From Acidimicrobiales bacterium (GTDB taxonomy: Bacteria > Actinomycetota > Acidimicrobiia > Acidimicrobiales > GCA-2861595), in NCBI GenBank assembly GCA_036262515.1, contig DATAIT010000117.1, positions 1-64,000 of the forward strand: DNA of 64,000 nt. Reading direction: 5' to 3'. Shown here one piece after another: positions 43,387 through 51,758 of this stretch; the first letter of the stretch is position 1; every line of letters begins with the position of its first letter. The notes below the pieces were generated by a model. The model was given only the letters and a program-made list of their open reading frames with translations. It was not told the origin of the DNA and did not search any database. A program made the position numbers and the translations under genes.

Positions 43387-45666
43387 ATGACCGATACCGC
43401 CAAGCCGGACGTCGACCCCGTCACCGTCGAGCTGGACATCGAAGGGATGACCTGCGCGTCGTGCGCGGCCCGCATCGCCAAGCGGCTGAACAAGCTCGAC
43501 GGCGTCGACGCCACGGTGAACTACGCCACCGAGCACGCCACCGTCGTGGCCGCCGGCGCCGTCACGCCCGAGCAGCTCATCGCCGAGGTGGAGGCCATCG
43601 GCTACACCGCCACCCTTCCCGCCCCTCCCGCCGCCGCCCGGGCACCGGGCGACGGTGCCGGCGACGGGGAGGGACCGACGGGGGGCACGCCGCCCGAGCT
43701 GGTGAGCCTGCGCAACCGCCTCGTGGGGTCGGCGATCCTCGGCCTCCCCGTGCTGCTGCTGTCGATGGTGCCCCGGCTCCAGTTCACCGATTGGCAGTGG
43801 CTGGCGTTCGCCCTGGCCGCCCCGGTCGTGGTGTGGGGCGCATGGCCGTTCCACCGGGCGGCGTGGATGAACCTGCGGCATGGGGCGGCCACCATGGACA
43901 CCCTCATCTCGGTGGGCACGATCGCCGCCTTCGCCTGGAGCCTCTACGCCCTGTTCTGGGGCGGTGCCGGCGAGCCCGGCATGAAGATGAACTTCTCGTT
44001 CGCCGTCGAACGCGGTGCCGGCAGCCACGAGGTGTACCTCGAGGTGGCCTCGGCCGTCACCGTGTTCATCCTCGCCGGCCGCTACTTCGAGGCGCGCGCC
44101 AAGCGCACGTCGGGCGCCGCCCTCCGGGCCCTGCTCGACCTGGGTGCCAAGGACGTCGCCGTGCTGCGCGGCGGTACCGAGGTGCGGATCCCGGTCACCG
44201 ATCTCGAGGTGGGTGACCGGTTCGTCGTGCGGCCCGGCGAGAAGGTCGCCACCGACGGGCTGGTGGAGGAGGGGTCCTCGGCCATCGACGCGTCGCTGCT
44301 CACGGGCGAGTCCGTGCCGGTCGAGGTGGCGCCGGGGCACATGGTCGTCGGCGCCACGGTGAACGCCGGCGGGCGCCTCGTCGTCACCGCGACCCGCGTG
44401 GGCGCCGACACCGCGCTGGCCCAGATCGCCCGCCTCGTCACGGCCGCCCAGAACGGCAAGGCCACCGTCCAGCGACTGGCCGACCGGGTCTCGGCCGTCT
44501 TCGTGCCCGTCGTGATCGCCCTCGCCTTCACCACCCTCGGGTTCTGGCTCGGCACCGGTGAGACGGCGGCCACCGCCTTCACCGCCGCCGTCGCCGTGCT
44601 CATCATCGCGTGCCCCTGCGCCCTCGGCCTGGCCACGCCCACGGCCCTGCTGGTGGGCACCGGGAGAGGCGCCCAGCTCGGCATCCTCATCAAGGGCCCG
44701 GAGGTCCTCGAGTCAACCCGCCGCGTCGACACCGTCGTCCTCGACAAGACCGGCACCGTCACCACCGGGCGCATGGCCCTCGTCGAGGTGGTGCCCTCCG
44801 AGGGGGTCCCCGCCGACGAAGTCCTCCGCCTGGTGGGCGCCCTGGAGGACGCCTCGGAGCACCCCATCGCCCGCGCCGTCGCCGAAGGAGCCCGCGAACG
44901 CGTCGGCGCGCTGCCCTCGGTCGAGAGGTTCGCCAACCACGCGGGCCTGGGGGTGGAAGGCGTGGTCGACGGCCATGCCGTCGTGGCCGGCCGGGAGGCG
45001 CTGCTCGTCGATCGGGCCATGGCCCTGTCCGACGACCTCCGGGCCGCCAAGCAGGCGGCCGAGGACCTGGGGAGGACGGCCGTGGTGGCCGGTTGGGACG
45101 GAGCCGCCCGGGCTGTCGTCGTCGTCGCCGACACCGTGAAGCCGACCAGCGCGGACGCCGTCGCCCGGCTGCGCGGGCTCGGTCTGACCCCCGTGCTGCT
45201 CACCGGCGACAACCAGCGGGCGGCCCGCTCCGTTGCCGGCCAGGTGGGCATCGAGACGGTGGTGGCCGAGGTCCTTCCCGCCGACAAGGTCGAGGTCGTC
45301 CGTCGCCTGCAGGGCGAAGGCAAGGTCGTGGCCATGGTCGGCGACGGGGTCAACGACGCCGCCGCCCTCGCGCAGGCCGATCTGGGCATCGCCATGGGGA
45401 CCGGCACCGACGTGGCCATCGAGGCCAGCGATCTCACCCTGGTGCGCGGTGACCTCACCGTGGCCGCCGACGCCATCCGCCTGTCACGTCGCACGCTCGG
45501 CACCATCAAGGCGAACCTGTTCTGGGCGTTCGCCTACAACGTCGCCGCCCTGCCCCTGGCCGCCGCCGGCCTGCTGAACCCGCTCATCGCAGGCGCGTCC
45601 ATGGGGCTGTCGAGCGTGTTCGTGGTCTCCAACAGCCTCCGGCTCCGCCGCTTCCGGGCCTCCTGA
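43387..45666 (+). CDS. copA: Copper-exporting P1B-type ATPase
   Basis: A 759-residue Cu(I) exporter. One N-terminal HMA domain with GMTCASC, then eight helices. Transport site: IIACPCALGLATP (CPC near residue 409). Phosphorylation: VLDKTGTVTTG (Asp near 452). HP-type motif: ASEHPIARA. Hinge: VAMVGDGVNDAAAL. These mark the P1B-1 class. It ends the operon CsoR-operator - copZ - His-motif protein - copA, which clears excess copper from the cytoplasm. Confidence 0.93.
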   Translation: MTDTAKPDVDPVTVELDIEGMTCASCAARIAKRLNKLDGVDATVNYATEHATVVAAGAVTPEQLIAEVEAIGYTATLPAPPAAARAPGDGAGDGEGPTGGTPPELVSLRNRLVGSAILGLPVLLLSMVPRLQFTDWQWLAFALAAPVVVWGAWPFHRAAWMNLRHGAATMDTLISVGTIAAFAWSLYALFWGGAGEPGMKMNFSFAVERGAGSHEVYLEVASAVTVFILAGRYFEARAKRTSGAALRALLDLGAKDVAVLRGGTEVRIPVTDLEVGDRFVVRPGEKVATDGLVEEGSSAIDASLLTGESVPVEVAPGHMVVGATVNAGGRLVVTATRVGADTALAQIARLVTAAQNGKATVQRLADRVSAVFVPVVIALAFTTLGFWLGTGETAATAFTAAVAVLIIACPCALGLATPTALLVGTGRGAQLGILIKGPEVLESTRRVDTVVLDKTGTVTTGRMALVEVVPSEGVPADEVLRLVGALEDASEHPIARAVAEGARERVGALPSVERFANHAGLGVEGVVDGHAVVAGREALLVDRAMALSDDLRAAKQAAEDLGRTAVVAGWDGAARAVVVVADTVKPTSADAVARLRGLGLTPVLLTGDNQRAARSVAGQVGIETVVAEVLPADKVEVVRRLQGEGKVVAMVGDGVNDAAALAQADLGIAMGTGTDVAIEASDLTLVRGDLTVAADAIRLSRRTLGTIKANLFWAFAYNVAALPLAAAGLLNPLIAGASMGLSSVFVVSNSLRLRRFRAS

Positions 45667-45684
45667 TGGGGGTCCGCCGCCCCG

Positions 45685-46071
45685 TCAGGTGACGGTGACG
45701 GTGCCCTGCATCTGGTCCGGGTGGTACTCGCAGTGGAACTTGTACGTCCCGGCCTCGAGCGCCTTCGTGGCGGGGGCCTGCGCCGTCTTCCCCGCCTCCA
45801 CGTCCTGGTCGACGTCGATGCCCTCGACGGTGAGGTTGTGCTCGACGGAATCGCCGTTGGTGATCACGAACTGGGCGGCCTCGCCCGCCGTGAGCTGGAT
45901 GGCCGTCGGGTCGAAGGCGAAGCCGGCTGCCTTCAGGTCGACCTTCTTGGTCACCAGATCGCTGTTGCCCGGAGGCTCGGCGACCGTGCCCCCCGTGTCG
46001 TCCGACCCGCACCCGGCGAGCACGAGCCCACAGAGCAGCACGGCAGCGAGAGCACTGACTCGACGAGACAT
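45685..46071 (-). CDS. Cupredoxin lipoprotein (type 1 copper)
   Basis: A 128-residue exported protein: lipobox VLAGCGSD, then a plastocyanin-like fold. Copper ligands are visible as His in VEHNLTVEG and the C-terminal Cys-x-x-x-His-x-x-x-x-Met in FHCEYHPDQMQGTV. It could carry electrons or bind extracellular copper. It is convergent with copA, 18 bases from its stop, consistent with copper handling. A second cupredoxin lies at 60518-60925. Confidence 0.86.
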   Translation of the reverse strand: MSRRVSALAAVLLCGLVLAGCGSDDTGGTVAEPPGNSDLVTKKVDLKAAGFAFDPTAIQLTAGEAAQFVITNGDSVEHNLTVEGIDVDQDVEAGKTAQAPATKALEAGTYKFHCEYHPDQMQGTVTVT

Positions 46072-46164
46072 CTGGCGGACCTCCGGAAGAGCTGGCGCCT
46101 CAGCATGCCCGATGCAGGGTCACCCTGCGAGCCTCGCGCGTCTTCGGCTCCCGCCGGTCGCGGG

Positions 46165-46950
46165 CTACTGCTTCTCGGCGATCAGCAGGGTGTAGCCGGC
46201 GATGCCGTCGCGCACGGCCTGGGCGGCGAGGGCGACGCGCTGGCGTGCGGTGTCGAAGTCGATGCTCTCGAGGGCGGCCACCTTGGCCATGCGGAATGCG
46301 ACGAGGCGGGCGTCGATCTGCTCGATCATGCGGGCGAGCGCGTCGTCGTGCGCCTCCCGCAGGGTGACTTTCAGGCCGGCGTCCGCCAGGAGGTCCACGT
46401 ACTGGTCCACCGGTCGGGCGTCGGCCAGGCACGCAACCCAGCCCGCCAGCGTCTTCAGCTCGTCGTGGAGGCGGTCGGGATCGAGGGCGACGTCGGTGAT
46501 CCCGATGCGCCCGCCGGGCTTGAGCACCCGGGCCATCTCGGCCGCCGCCGTGGCCTTGTCGGGGAACGTGCAGAACGCGCACTCGCAGACGACGGCGTCG
46601 ACCGACTCGTCGTCGAGCGGAAGGCGCTCGGCGTCGCCCACGGTGAACCGGACGATGTCGCTCAGGCCGTTTGCCTCGGCCTTCGCCGTGGCCGCCGCCA
46701 CCGCCTGGTCGCCGAGGTCGACGCCCTCCACCGCCACGCCGAACTCGCCCGCCAGCAGGAACGCGGTGGCGCCGGGGCCACTGGCCACGTCGAGCACCGT
46801 CTGCCCCCGCCGCAGGTCGAGCGCCCGCCCCAGCCGGCGGGTGAGGTCGAGCCCCCCTGGGTGGTAGCTGTCGCCCAGGATCAGGGCGACGGCGTCCTGC
46901 TGGTAGGCGGTGGCGCAGCAGAGCTTGACGTCGTCGGGGTCGGTGCTCAC
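46165..46950 (-). CDS. Class I SAM-dependent methyltransferase with N-terminal Cys-Cys motif
   Basis: A 261-residue methyltransferase. Motif I: VLDVASGPGATAFLLAG, then VEGVDLGDQAV and GDAERLPLDDESVDAV as in UbiE/ArsM-type enzymes, plus CECAFCTFPDKATAAAEMARVLKPGG. The N-terminal DVKLCCATAYQQDAV has vicinal cysteines, and CEC/AFC add more, which may suit a metalloid or a thiol-bound substrate; arsenite methyltransferase is one possibility. It starts (GTG 46950) 73 bases after the radical SAM gene stop, with a strong hairpin between. Substrate unknown. Confidence 0.8.
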   Translation of the reverse strand: MSTDPDDVKLCCATAYQQDAVALILGDSYHPGGLDLTRRLGRALDLRRGQTVLDVASGPGATAFLLAGEFGVAVEGVDLGDQAVAAATAKAEANGLSDIVRFTVGDAERLPLDDESVDAVVCECAFCTFPDKATAAAEMARVLKPGGRIGITDVALDPDRLHDELKTLAGWVACLADARPVDQYVDLLADAGLKVTLREAHDDALARMIEQIDARLVAFRMAKVAALESIDFDTARQRVALAAQAVRDGIAGYTLLIAEKQ

Positions 46951-46968
46951 GCCGATCCCGACGCTTTC

Positions 46969-47005
46969 GAGGCAATAGCTCGCCGTTTTGGCGAGCTATT
47001 GCCTC
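46969..47005. terminator. Perfect 16-bp hairpin at the end of the radical SAM gene
   Basis: Stem GAGGCAATAGCTCGCC / GGCGAGCTATTGCCTC with a five-base loop. There is no T run, so it is of the actinobacterial stem-only type or a repeat element. Its core is repeated in opposite orientation at 49801-49829. Confidence 0.7.
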
Positions 47006-47023
47006 GGGACCGGCTGAGGACGC

Positions 47024-48580
47024 TCACCGGAGGGTCTTGCCGATGTTGGTGGCGTCGGCCGGGACGTGGGTGGACGGGGCGTCGGACCCGTTGCCGAACA
47101 TCTTCGAGCCGTACTTGGTGGTGAGCAAGATGGGCTGGAGCTCTGTGGCGTTGGGGACGATGGTGGGCACGAAGGCGCCCTGGAGCCGCTCGCGGATCTC
47201 CTCCCGGTAGCCCACCGAGTTGTAGGCGCAGAACGGGATGAGGCGGCCGTCGGGGGTGATCTCCTCCACGCAGCACTTCATGAGGGCCTTCACGTTGAGC
47301 GTGTAGGGGTCCTGGAAGTCCTGGATCACCACCATGAAGGACTTGTCGGCGATGTCCTTGAGCGCCTCGGGCAGGTCGATGCCGCAGGTGGCGCACTCCA
47401 GCTGGTTGGTGGTGTTCCCGTCGCTGCCGGGGACGGCCGACGCCGACCACAGCTTCTCCAGGGCGCCCCGCACGCTCATGTCGGGCATGACCCGGTTGCT
47501 CACGTAGTCGAGGTAGTCGTCGACGTCGACCAGGCGCGGGATGGGCACGACCGTCTCGCCCTCCACCAGCAGGTACGTGATGGACCGGCACGTGGGGAAG
47601 CAGCACGGGACCGGCACGAAGTCGGACAACCGGAACCAGTCGCCGCACTGGTCGACCAGGCCGTGGATGATGTCGGCGTTGGTGAGCCGCTGCATGGGGT
47701 CGAACTCCACGTGGCGGCCCGAATGGGTGACCGGCTGGTACGCCACCGACCGCACGGCCGGGTGCTTGACGCCGAAGCGGATGATGTCGCCCAGCTCGTG
47801 CTCGTTGAGCCCCTTCTCGATGGCGGCCACCAGCGAGACGCCGAGCCCGAACTCGGCGCAGTTGTCGAGCGCCTTCTGCTTGGCCTCGCGCAGGTCGCGG
47901 CCGCGGATCTTGATGTGCGTCTCGGGGTCGAACCCGTCGAACTGCATGTAGATCGTGGGCTTCAGTTCGGCCAGCTCGCGCACGAACTTGCGGTCGTGGG
48001 CCAGCCGGATGCCGTTGGTGTTGAGCGTCACCATGTGGACGCCCTTGTCCTGCGCCATCTTGATGAAGTCGAGGATCAAGGGGTGGATGGTGGGCTCGCC
48101 GCCCGAGAACATCACGACCTCGGGCTCGCCCTCGGAGCGCACGAAGGCGTCGAGGCCGGCCTCCACCTGGTCCATGGTGAGGGAGAAGCCGTCGGGCTGG
48201 TGGCCCGAGTCGGCGAAGCAGATGGGGCAGTCGAGGTTGCAGCCGCTGTTGACCTCGATGATGCCGAGGCAGGCGTGCTGCTTGTGCTCCGGGCACAGGC
48301 CGCAGTCGAGCGGGCAGCCGTCCTTGACCTCTGTCTGCGTCTCCAGCGGGTACGTCCCGGGCTTGTTGTACTTCATCGAGGCGAAGTACATGTCGGCGTC
48401 GCTGTAGAGCAGGGCCTCGAACTTGCCGTGCTCGGTGCAGCGTTTGCGCAGGAAGACCTTGTTGTCCTTGACGTTCACCTCGGCGTCGATGACGGTCTTG
48501 CACACGGGGCAGATGCTCTTCGTGTACTCGAGGAACACCTCGTCTCGGTCGACCTTCTGCCGGGGTGGGGTCATGGTCAT
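47024..48580 (-). CDS. Radical SAM protein, tetraether lipid synthase (Tes/MJ0619)-like
   Basis: A 518-residue radical SAM enzyme. N-terminal rubredoxin-like cysteines (SICPVCKTV, RKRCTEHGKFE), then a Cys-rich stretch GCPLDCGLCPEHKQHAC, the SAM-cluster motif SGCNLDCPICFADSG, and FSGGEPTIHP for SAM binding. The C-terminal part has further cysteines: PVPCCFPTCRSITYLLVEG, CATCGID and KCCVEEITPDGRLIPFC. This order matches the family of MJ0619/Tes, which joins lipid tails in archaeal tetraether synthesis, and its bacterial homologues. A lipid-coupling role here is inferred. Next genes: a methyltransferase downstream and a DNA ligase upstream. Confidence 0.8.
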   Translation of the reverse strand: MTMTPPRQKVDRDEVFLEYTKSICPVCKTVIDAEVNVKDNKVFLRKRCTEHGKFEALLYSDADMYFASMKYNKPGTYPLETQTEVKDGCPLDCGLCPEHKQHACLGIIEVNSGCNLDCPICFADSGHQPDGFSLTMDQVEAGLDAFVRSEGEPEVVMFSGGEPTIHPLILDFIKMAQDKGVHMVTLNTNGIRLAHDRKFVRELAELKPTIYMQFDGFDPETHIKIRGRDLREAKQKALDNCAEFGLGVSLVAAIEKGLNEHELGDIIRFGVKHPAVRSVAYQPVTHSGRHVEFDPMQRLTNADIIHGLVDQCGDWFRLSDFVPVPCCFPTCRSITYLLVEGETVVPIPRLVDVDDYLDYVSNRVMPDMSVRGALEKLWSASAVPGSDGNTTNQLECATCGIDLPEALKDIADKSFMVVIQDFQDPYTLNVKALMKCCVEEITPDGRLIPFCAYNSVGYREEIRERLQGAFVPTIVPNATELQPILLTTKYGSKMFGNGSDAPSTHVPADATNIGKTLR

Positions 48581-48701
48581 GTGCGAGGTCTCCTCCGCCT
48601 ACGGGGAACGATCGGCAGAAACTATCAGTGCCCCCGGCGCTGGCTGACGGCGGCCGGCGCGACCGGAGTGTCCCGATTCGACACGTCGCCGCCACGTGTC
48701 G

Positions 48702-49775
48702 TCAGAGCGTGCGCCAGGACGACGAGCCCGCGCCGAACACCTCGGCCAGCTCCTCAGGGACGGCGGTGTCCAGCTGGGCGTAGGTGCACGACAGCGGCTC
48801 CCGGTCCGGACGCCACCGGCGGAATGTCGTGGCGTGGCGGAAGCGCTGCCCCTCCAGGTGGTCGTAGGCAACCTCGCACACGAGCTCCAGGCGCAGGGGC
48901 TCGAACGAGAGGTCTCGGCCGGCGTTCCACCGGCTGTGCGCCTGCGGCGCCCGGCCGTCGAACCCATGCCCGTCGGCCCCGCCCTCCTCCTTCTCGGCCC
49001 GGTATGGCGCCAGCTCCTCCACCAGCTCCTTGCGGCGCTGCATGGTGAACGAGGCGGACACGCCCACGTGGTGCAGCAGCTCGTCGTCGTCGTAGAGACC
49101 GAGGACCAGGGAACCGACGATGGGTCCGCTCTTGTGCCAGCGGAAACCCACCACCACGCAATCGGCGGTGCGCTCGTGCTTGACCTTCACCATGGCCCGG
49201 TCGCCCTCCTTGTAGGGAAGGCCGGCCGGCTTGGCAATCACGCCGTCGAGGCCGGCGCCCTCGAAGCGGTGGAACCAGTCGGTGGCGGTGTCACGGTCGT
49301 CGGTGCACGGGGTCACGTGGACGGGCGGCCGAACCTCGCCCAGCGCCTTGCAGAGCAGCCCCCGCCGGTCGGCGAACGGCACCTGGCGCACGTCCTGGTC
49401 GTCGAAGGCCAGGATGTCGAAGGCCACGAACGACGCCGGCGTCTCCACCGCCAGCCGCCGCACCCGCGAGTCGGCCGGGTGGATCCGCTGGAGCAGCGCC
49501 TCGAAGTCGAGCCCGTGCGGGCCGGCGATGACGATCTCGCCGTCGAGCACGCACTTCTGCGGCAACTGCGCCTTCACCGCCTCGACGACCTCGGGGAAGT
49601 AGCGGGTCAGCGGCTTCTCGTTGCGGCTCCCCAGCTCGACCTCGTCGCCGTCACGGAAGACGATGCACCGGAACCCGTCCCACTTCGGCTCGAACAGCAT
49701 GTCGCCGGCCGCCGGCAACGCCTTCGCCGCCTTGGCCAGCATGGGCGCCACGGGGGGCATGACCGGCAGGTCCAT
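48702..49775 (-). CDS. ATP-dependent DNA ligase (LigC type)
   Basis: A 357-residue minimal ATP-dependent ligase. Adenylation Lys in motif I: FEPKWDGFRCIVF (near residue 34). Motif III: VLDGEIVIAG, later VAFDILAF. Motif IV: GLDGVIAKPAG. Motif V: RAMVKVKHE. The C-terminal OB domain ends the protein; length equals mycobacterial LigC. Such ligases serve repair or backup end joining, not replication. I chose ATG 49775 (MDLPVMPPVAPML); the open frame beyond crosses the hairpin. No LigD-type polymerase or Ku is in the window. Confidence 0.9.
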   Translation of the reverse strand: MDLPVMPPVAPMLAKAAKALPAAGDMLFEPKWDGFRCIVFRDGDEVELGSRNEKPLTRYFPEVVEAVKAQLPQKCVLDGEIVIAGPHGLDFEALLQRIHPADSRVRRLAVETPASFVAFDILAFDDQDVRQVPFADRRGLLCKALGEVRPPVHVTPCTDDRDTATDWFHRFEGAGLDGVIAKPAGLPYKEGDRAMVKVKHERTADCVVVGFRWHKSGPIVGSLVLGLYDDDELLHHVGVSASFTMQRRKELVEELAPYRAEKEEGGADGHGFDGRAPQAHSRWNAGRDLSFEPLRLELVCEVAYDHLEGQRFRHATTFRRWRPDREPLSCTYAQLDTAVPEELAEVFGAGSSSWRTL

Positions 49776-49791
49776 CGGTCGCAAACCTACG

Positions 49792-49838
49792 CTCCCGAGG
49801 AAATAGCTCGCCAAAACGGCGAGCTATTTACTCGGGAG
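49792..49838. terminator. Hairpin overlapping the malQ stop; second copy of the shared stem-loop core
   Basis: CTCCCGAG and CTCGGGAG enclose AAATAGCTCGCC-AAAAC-GGCGAGCTATTT, giving a stem of about 20 bp with one G/A mismatch. The malQ TAA lies inside it. Its core is the reverse complement of the 46969-47005 hairpin core, loop included. Confidence 0.7.
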
Positions 49839-51726
49839 TGGAGGTGCGGCCTTCGGCCAGCGCACGGGCCACGCCGGCGACGCGGGGGTCGTGCTCGATG
49901 TCGTCGAGGGGGACGGGGAGGGCCAGGCACCAGTTGGGCCGCTCGCTGGTGGTGCCGGGCAGGTTGGGGCGCTCGGGGACGCCGAGGGCGTCGTCGAGGG
50001 TGGCCGCCAGCACCGCGCTCGGTGCCTCGGCCAGCAGCTGGTACGTGCGCTGCACCACGTCGTCGACGGGGGCGTCGCCGTCCACGCCGGTCCACTCCTC
50101 GAGGCGCCGCCGGATGGCCAGGGTGGACTCGACGTTGGGGTTGCGGCCGAGGCGCTCCTGCTCCTCGAGATCGGCGCCCGTCCACAAACCGGCCACCGTG
50201 GGGAGGTCGTGGGTCGTGACGGCGGCCATGGCCCGCTCGGGGAACCGCCGGGGAGGAGCGCCCTCGAACCACGCCAGCCGGTAGGACAGCACGTTGCGGC
50301 GGCCGAGCTCCTCGCGGACGAACGGCTCCACGGTGCCGAGGTCCTCGCCCACCACCCAGGCGCCTGCCCGGACGCTCTCCAGGGCGAGGATGCCCAGCAG
50401 GTCGCGCCACGGGTAGGACACGTAGGCGCCCTCGGACGGCGATCGGCCGGGTGGGATCCAGAACAGGCGGAACAGCCCCATGACGTGGTCGATCCGGACG
50501 CCGCCGCCGTGGCGCAGCATCGACCGCAGGGTCGAGATGAAGGGCTCGTACCCGGCCCGGCGGAGGCGCCACGGGTCGAAGGGAGGCAGCCCCCAGTCCT
50601 GCCCCTCGAACGCGAACTCGTCCGGGGGGGCACCGACCCGGACGTCGAGGGCCACGCAGTCCTGCCACAGCCAGGCGTCGGCGCCGCCCGGGTCGACGCC
50701 GATGGCCAGGTCCTGGACGACGGCGATCTCCTGGCCGGCCTGGCGCAGCTGGCTGTCGACCAGCCATTGCAGCCACTGGTGGTACCGGACCCGCTCGCGA
50801 TGCTCACCCGCGAAGTCGACCACGGCTGCGCCGTCGGGATCGTGGAGCTCGGCCGGCCAGTCCGTCCACGGGACGCCGTGGCGCTCGGCGATGGCGCAGA
50901 ACGTGGCGTAGGCGGCCAGCGACGGGCCCTCGTGGTCGCAGAAGCGGTCGAACACGGGGTCGCCCCCGGAGTCGCGGAAGCGCGTCCACAGCCGCTCCAG
51001 GGCCGTCGACTTGAGGGACCAGACGCGGTCGCGGTCGATGAGGCGGTCGTCGTTCAGCGCCCGCCCGGCGGCGGCCAGCTCCCGGAGGTCGGCGCCGTCG
51101 GGCCCGCCGGCCAGACCGTCGAAGCCGGGGACGTCCTCGACCCGCAGGTACAGGGGGTTGCGCCAGCTCCGGCTCGACGGGGAGTACGGGCTCGCCTGCT
51201 GCGCGCCGGCGGGCTGGGCGGCATGGAGCGGGTTGATCATCGCCATGCCGGCGCCGTGGCCCGTGGACCACCTGCCGATGCGCCCGAGGTCGGCGAGGTC
51301 GCCCATGCCCCAGCTGGCACGTGACCGCGTGGCGTACAGCTGCAGCGCCCACCCCCACGTGCGGAGTCCGGGCGGCAGGTCGCAGGCGGGTGGCGCCACG
51401 ACGAGGCGGGCCACCAGTCCGTCGCTCTGCCGTTCGAGCCGGTGGTACCCGAGCGGGACGTCGGGCAGGAGCCTGCCGTCCACCTTGGCGTCGCCGCCGT
51501 CCTCGGTGCGCAGCAGCCATTGACCGCCGACTTCGGCCTCCTCGCCCTCGGCCACCACGAGCACCCTGCACCCGTCTCCGGGCGGGGCCGAGGCCGGAGG
51601 CGGGGGCCGGTCACCGGCGCCCATGGCGTCGAGCAGCGCCTGCGTCGTCTCCGCCGGCGTGTCGTGCCAGGTGCCGCGATCGTCGTTGTAGCCCTCCTGC
51701 ACGCCCCAGGCGCGGCCGTCGCTCAT
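49828..51726 (-). CDS. malQ: 4-alpha-glucanotransferase (amylomaltase, GH77)
   Basis: A 632-residue GH77 enzyme that transfers glucan segments between maltodextrins in glycogen and maltose metabolism. The catalytic acid Asp is in VRIDHVMGLFRLFWIP (nucleophile Asp), the acid/base Glu in WVVGEDLGTVEPFV, and the third Asp in TTHDLPTVAG. An N-terminal beta domain (about 1-125) is typical for actinobacterial MalQ. No other glycogen gene adjoins it. Confidence 0.92.
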   Translation of the reverse strand: MSDGRAWGVQEGYNDDRGTWHDTPAETTQALLDAMGAGDRPPPPASAPPGDGCRVLVVAEGEEAEVGGQWLLRTEDGGDAKVDGRLLPDVPLGYHRLERQSDGLVARLVVAPPACDLPPGLRTWGWALQLYATRSRASWGMGDLADLGRIGRWSTGHGAGMAMINPLHAAQPAGAQQASPYSPSSRSWRNPLYLRVEDVPGFDGLAGGPDGADLRELAAAGRALNDDRLIDRDRVWSLKSTALERLWTRFRDSGGDPVFDRFCDHEGPSLAAYATFCAIAERHGVPWTDWPAELHDPDGAAVVDFAGEHRERVRYHQWLQWLVDSQLRQAGQEIAVVQDLAIGVDPGGADAWLWQDCVALDVRVGAPPDEFAFEGQDWGLPPFDPWRLRRAGYEPFISTLRSMLRHGGGVRIDHVMGLFRLFWIPPGRSPSEGAYVSYPWRDLLGILALESVRAGAWVVGEDLGTVEPFVREELGRRNVLSYRLAWFEGAPPRRFPERAMAAVTTHDLPTVAGLWTGADLEEQERLGRNPNVESTLAIRRRLEEWTGVDGDAPVDDVVQRTYQLLAEAPSAVLAATLDDALGVPERPNLPGTTSERPNWCLALPVPLDDIEHDPRVAGVARALAEGRTSTPE

Positions 51727-51758
51727 CCCAGCAGTCTGGCTTCACCTACGCTCGACCC

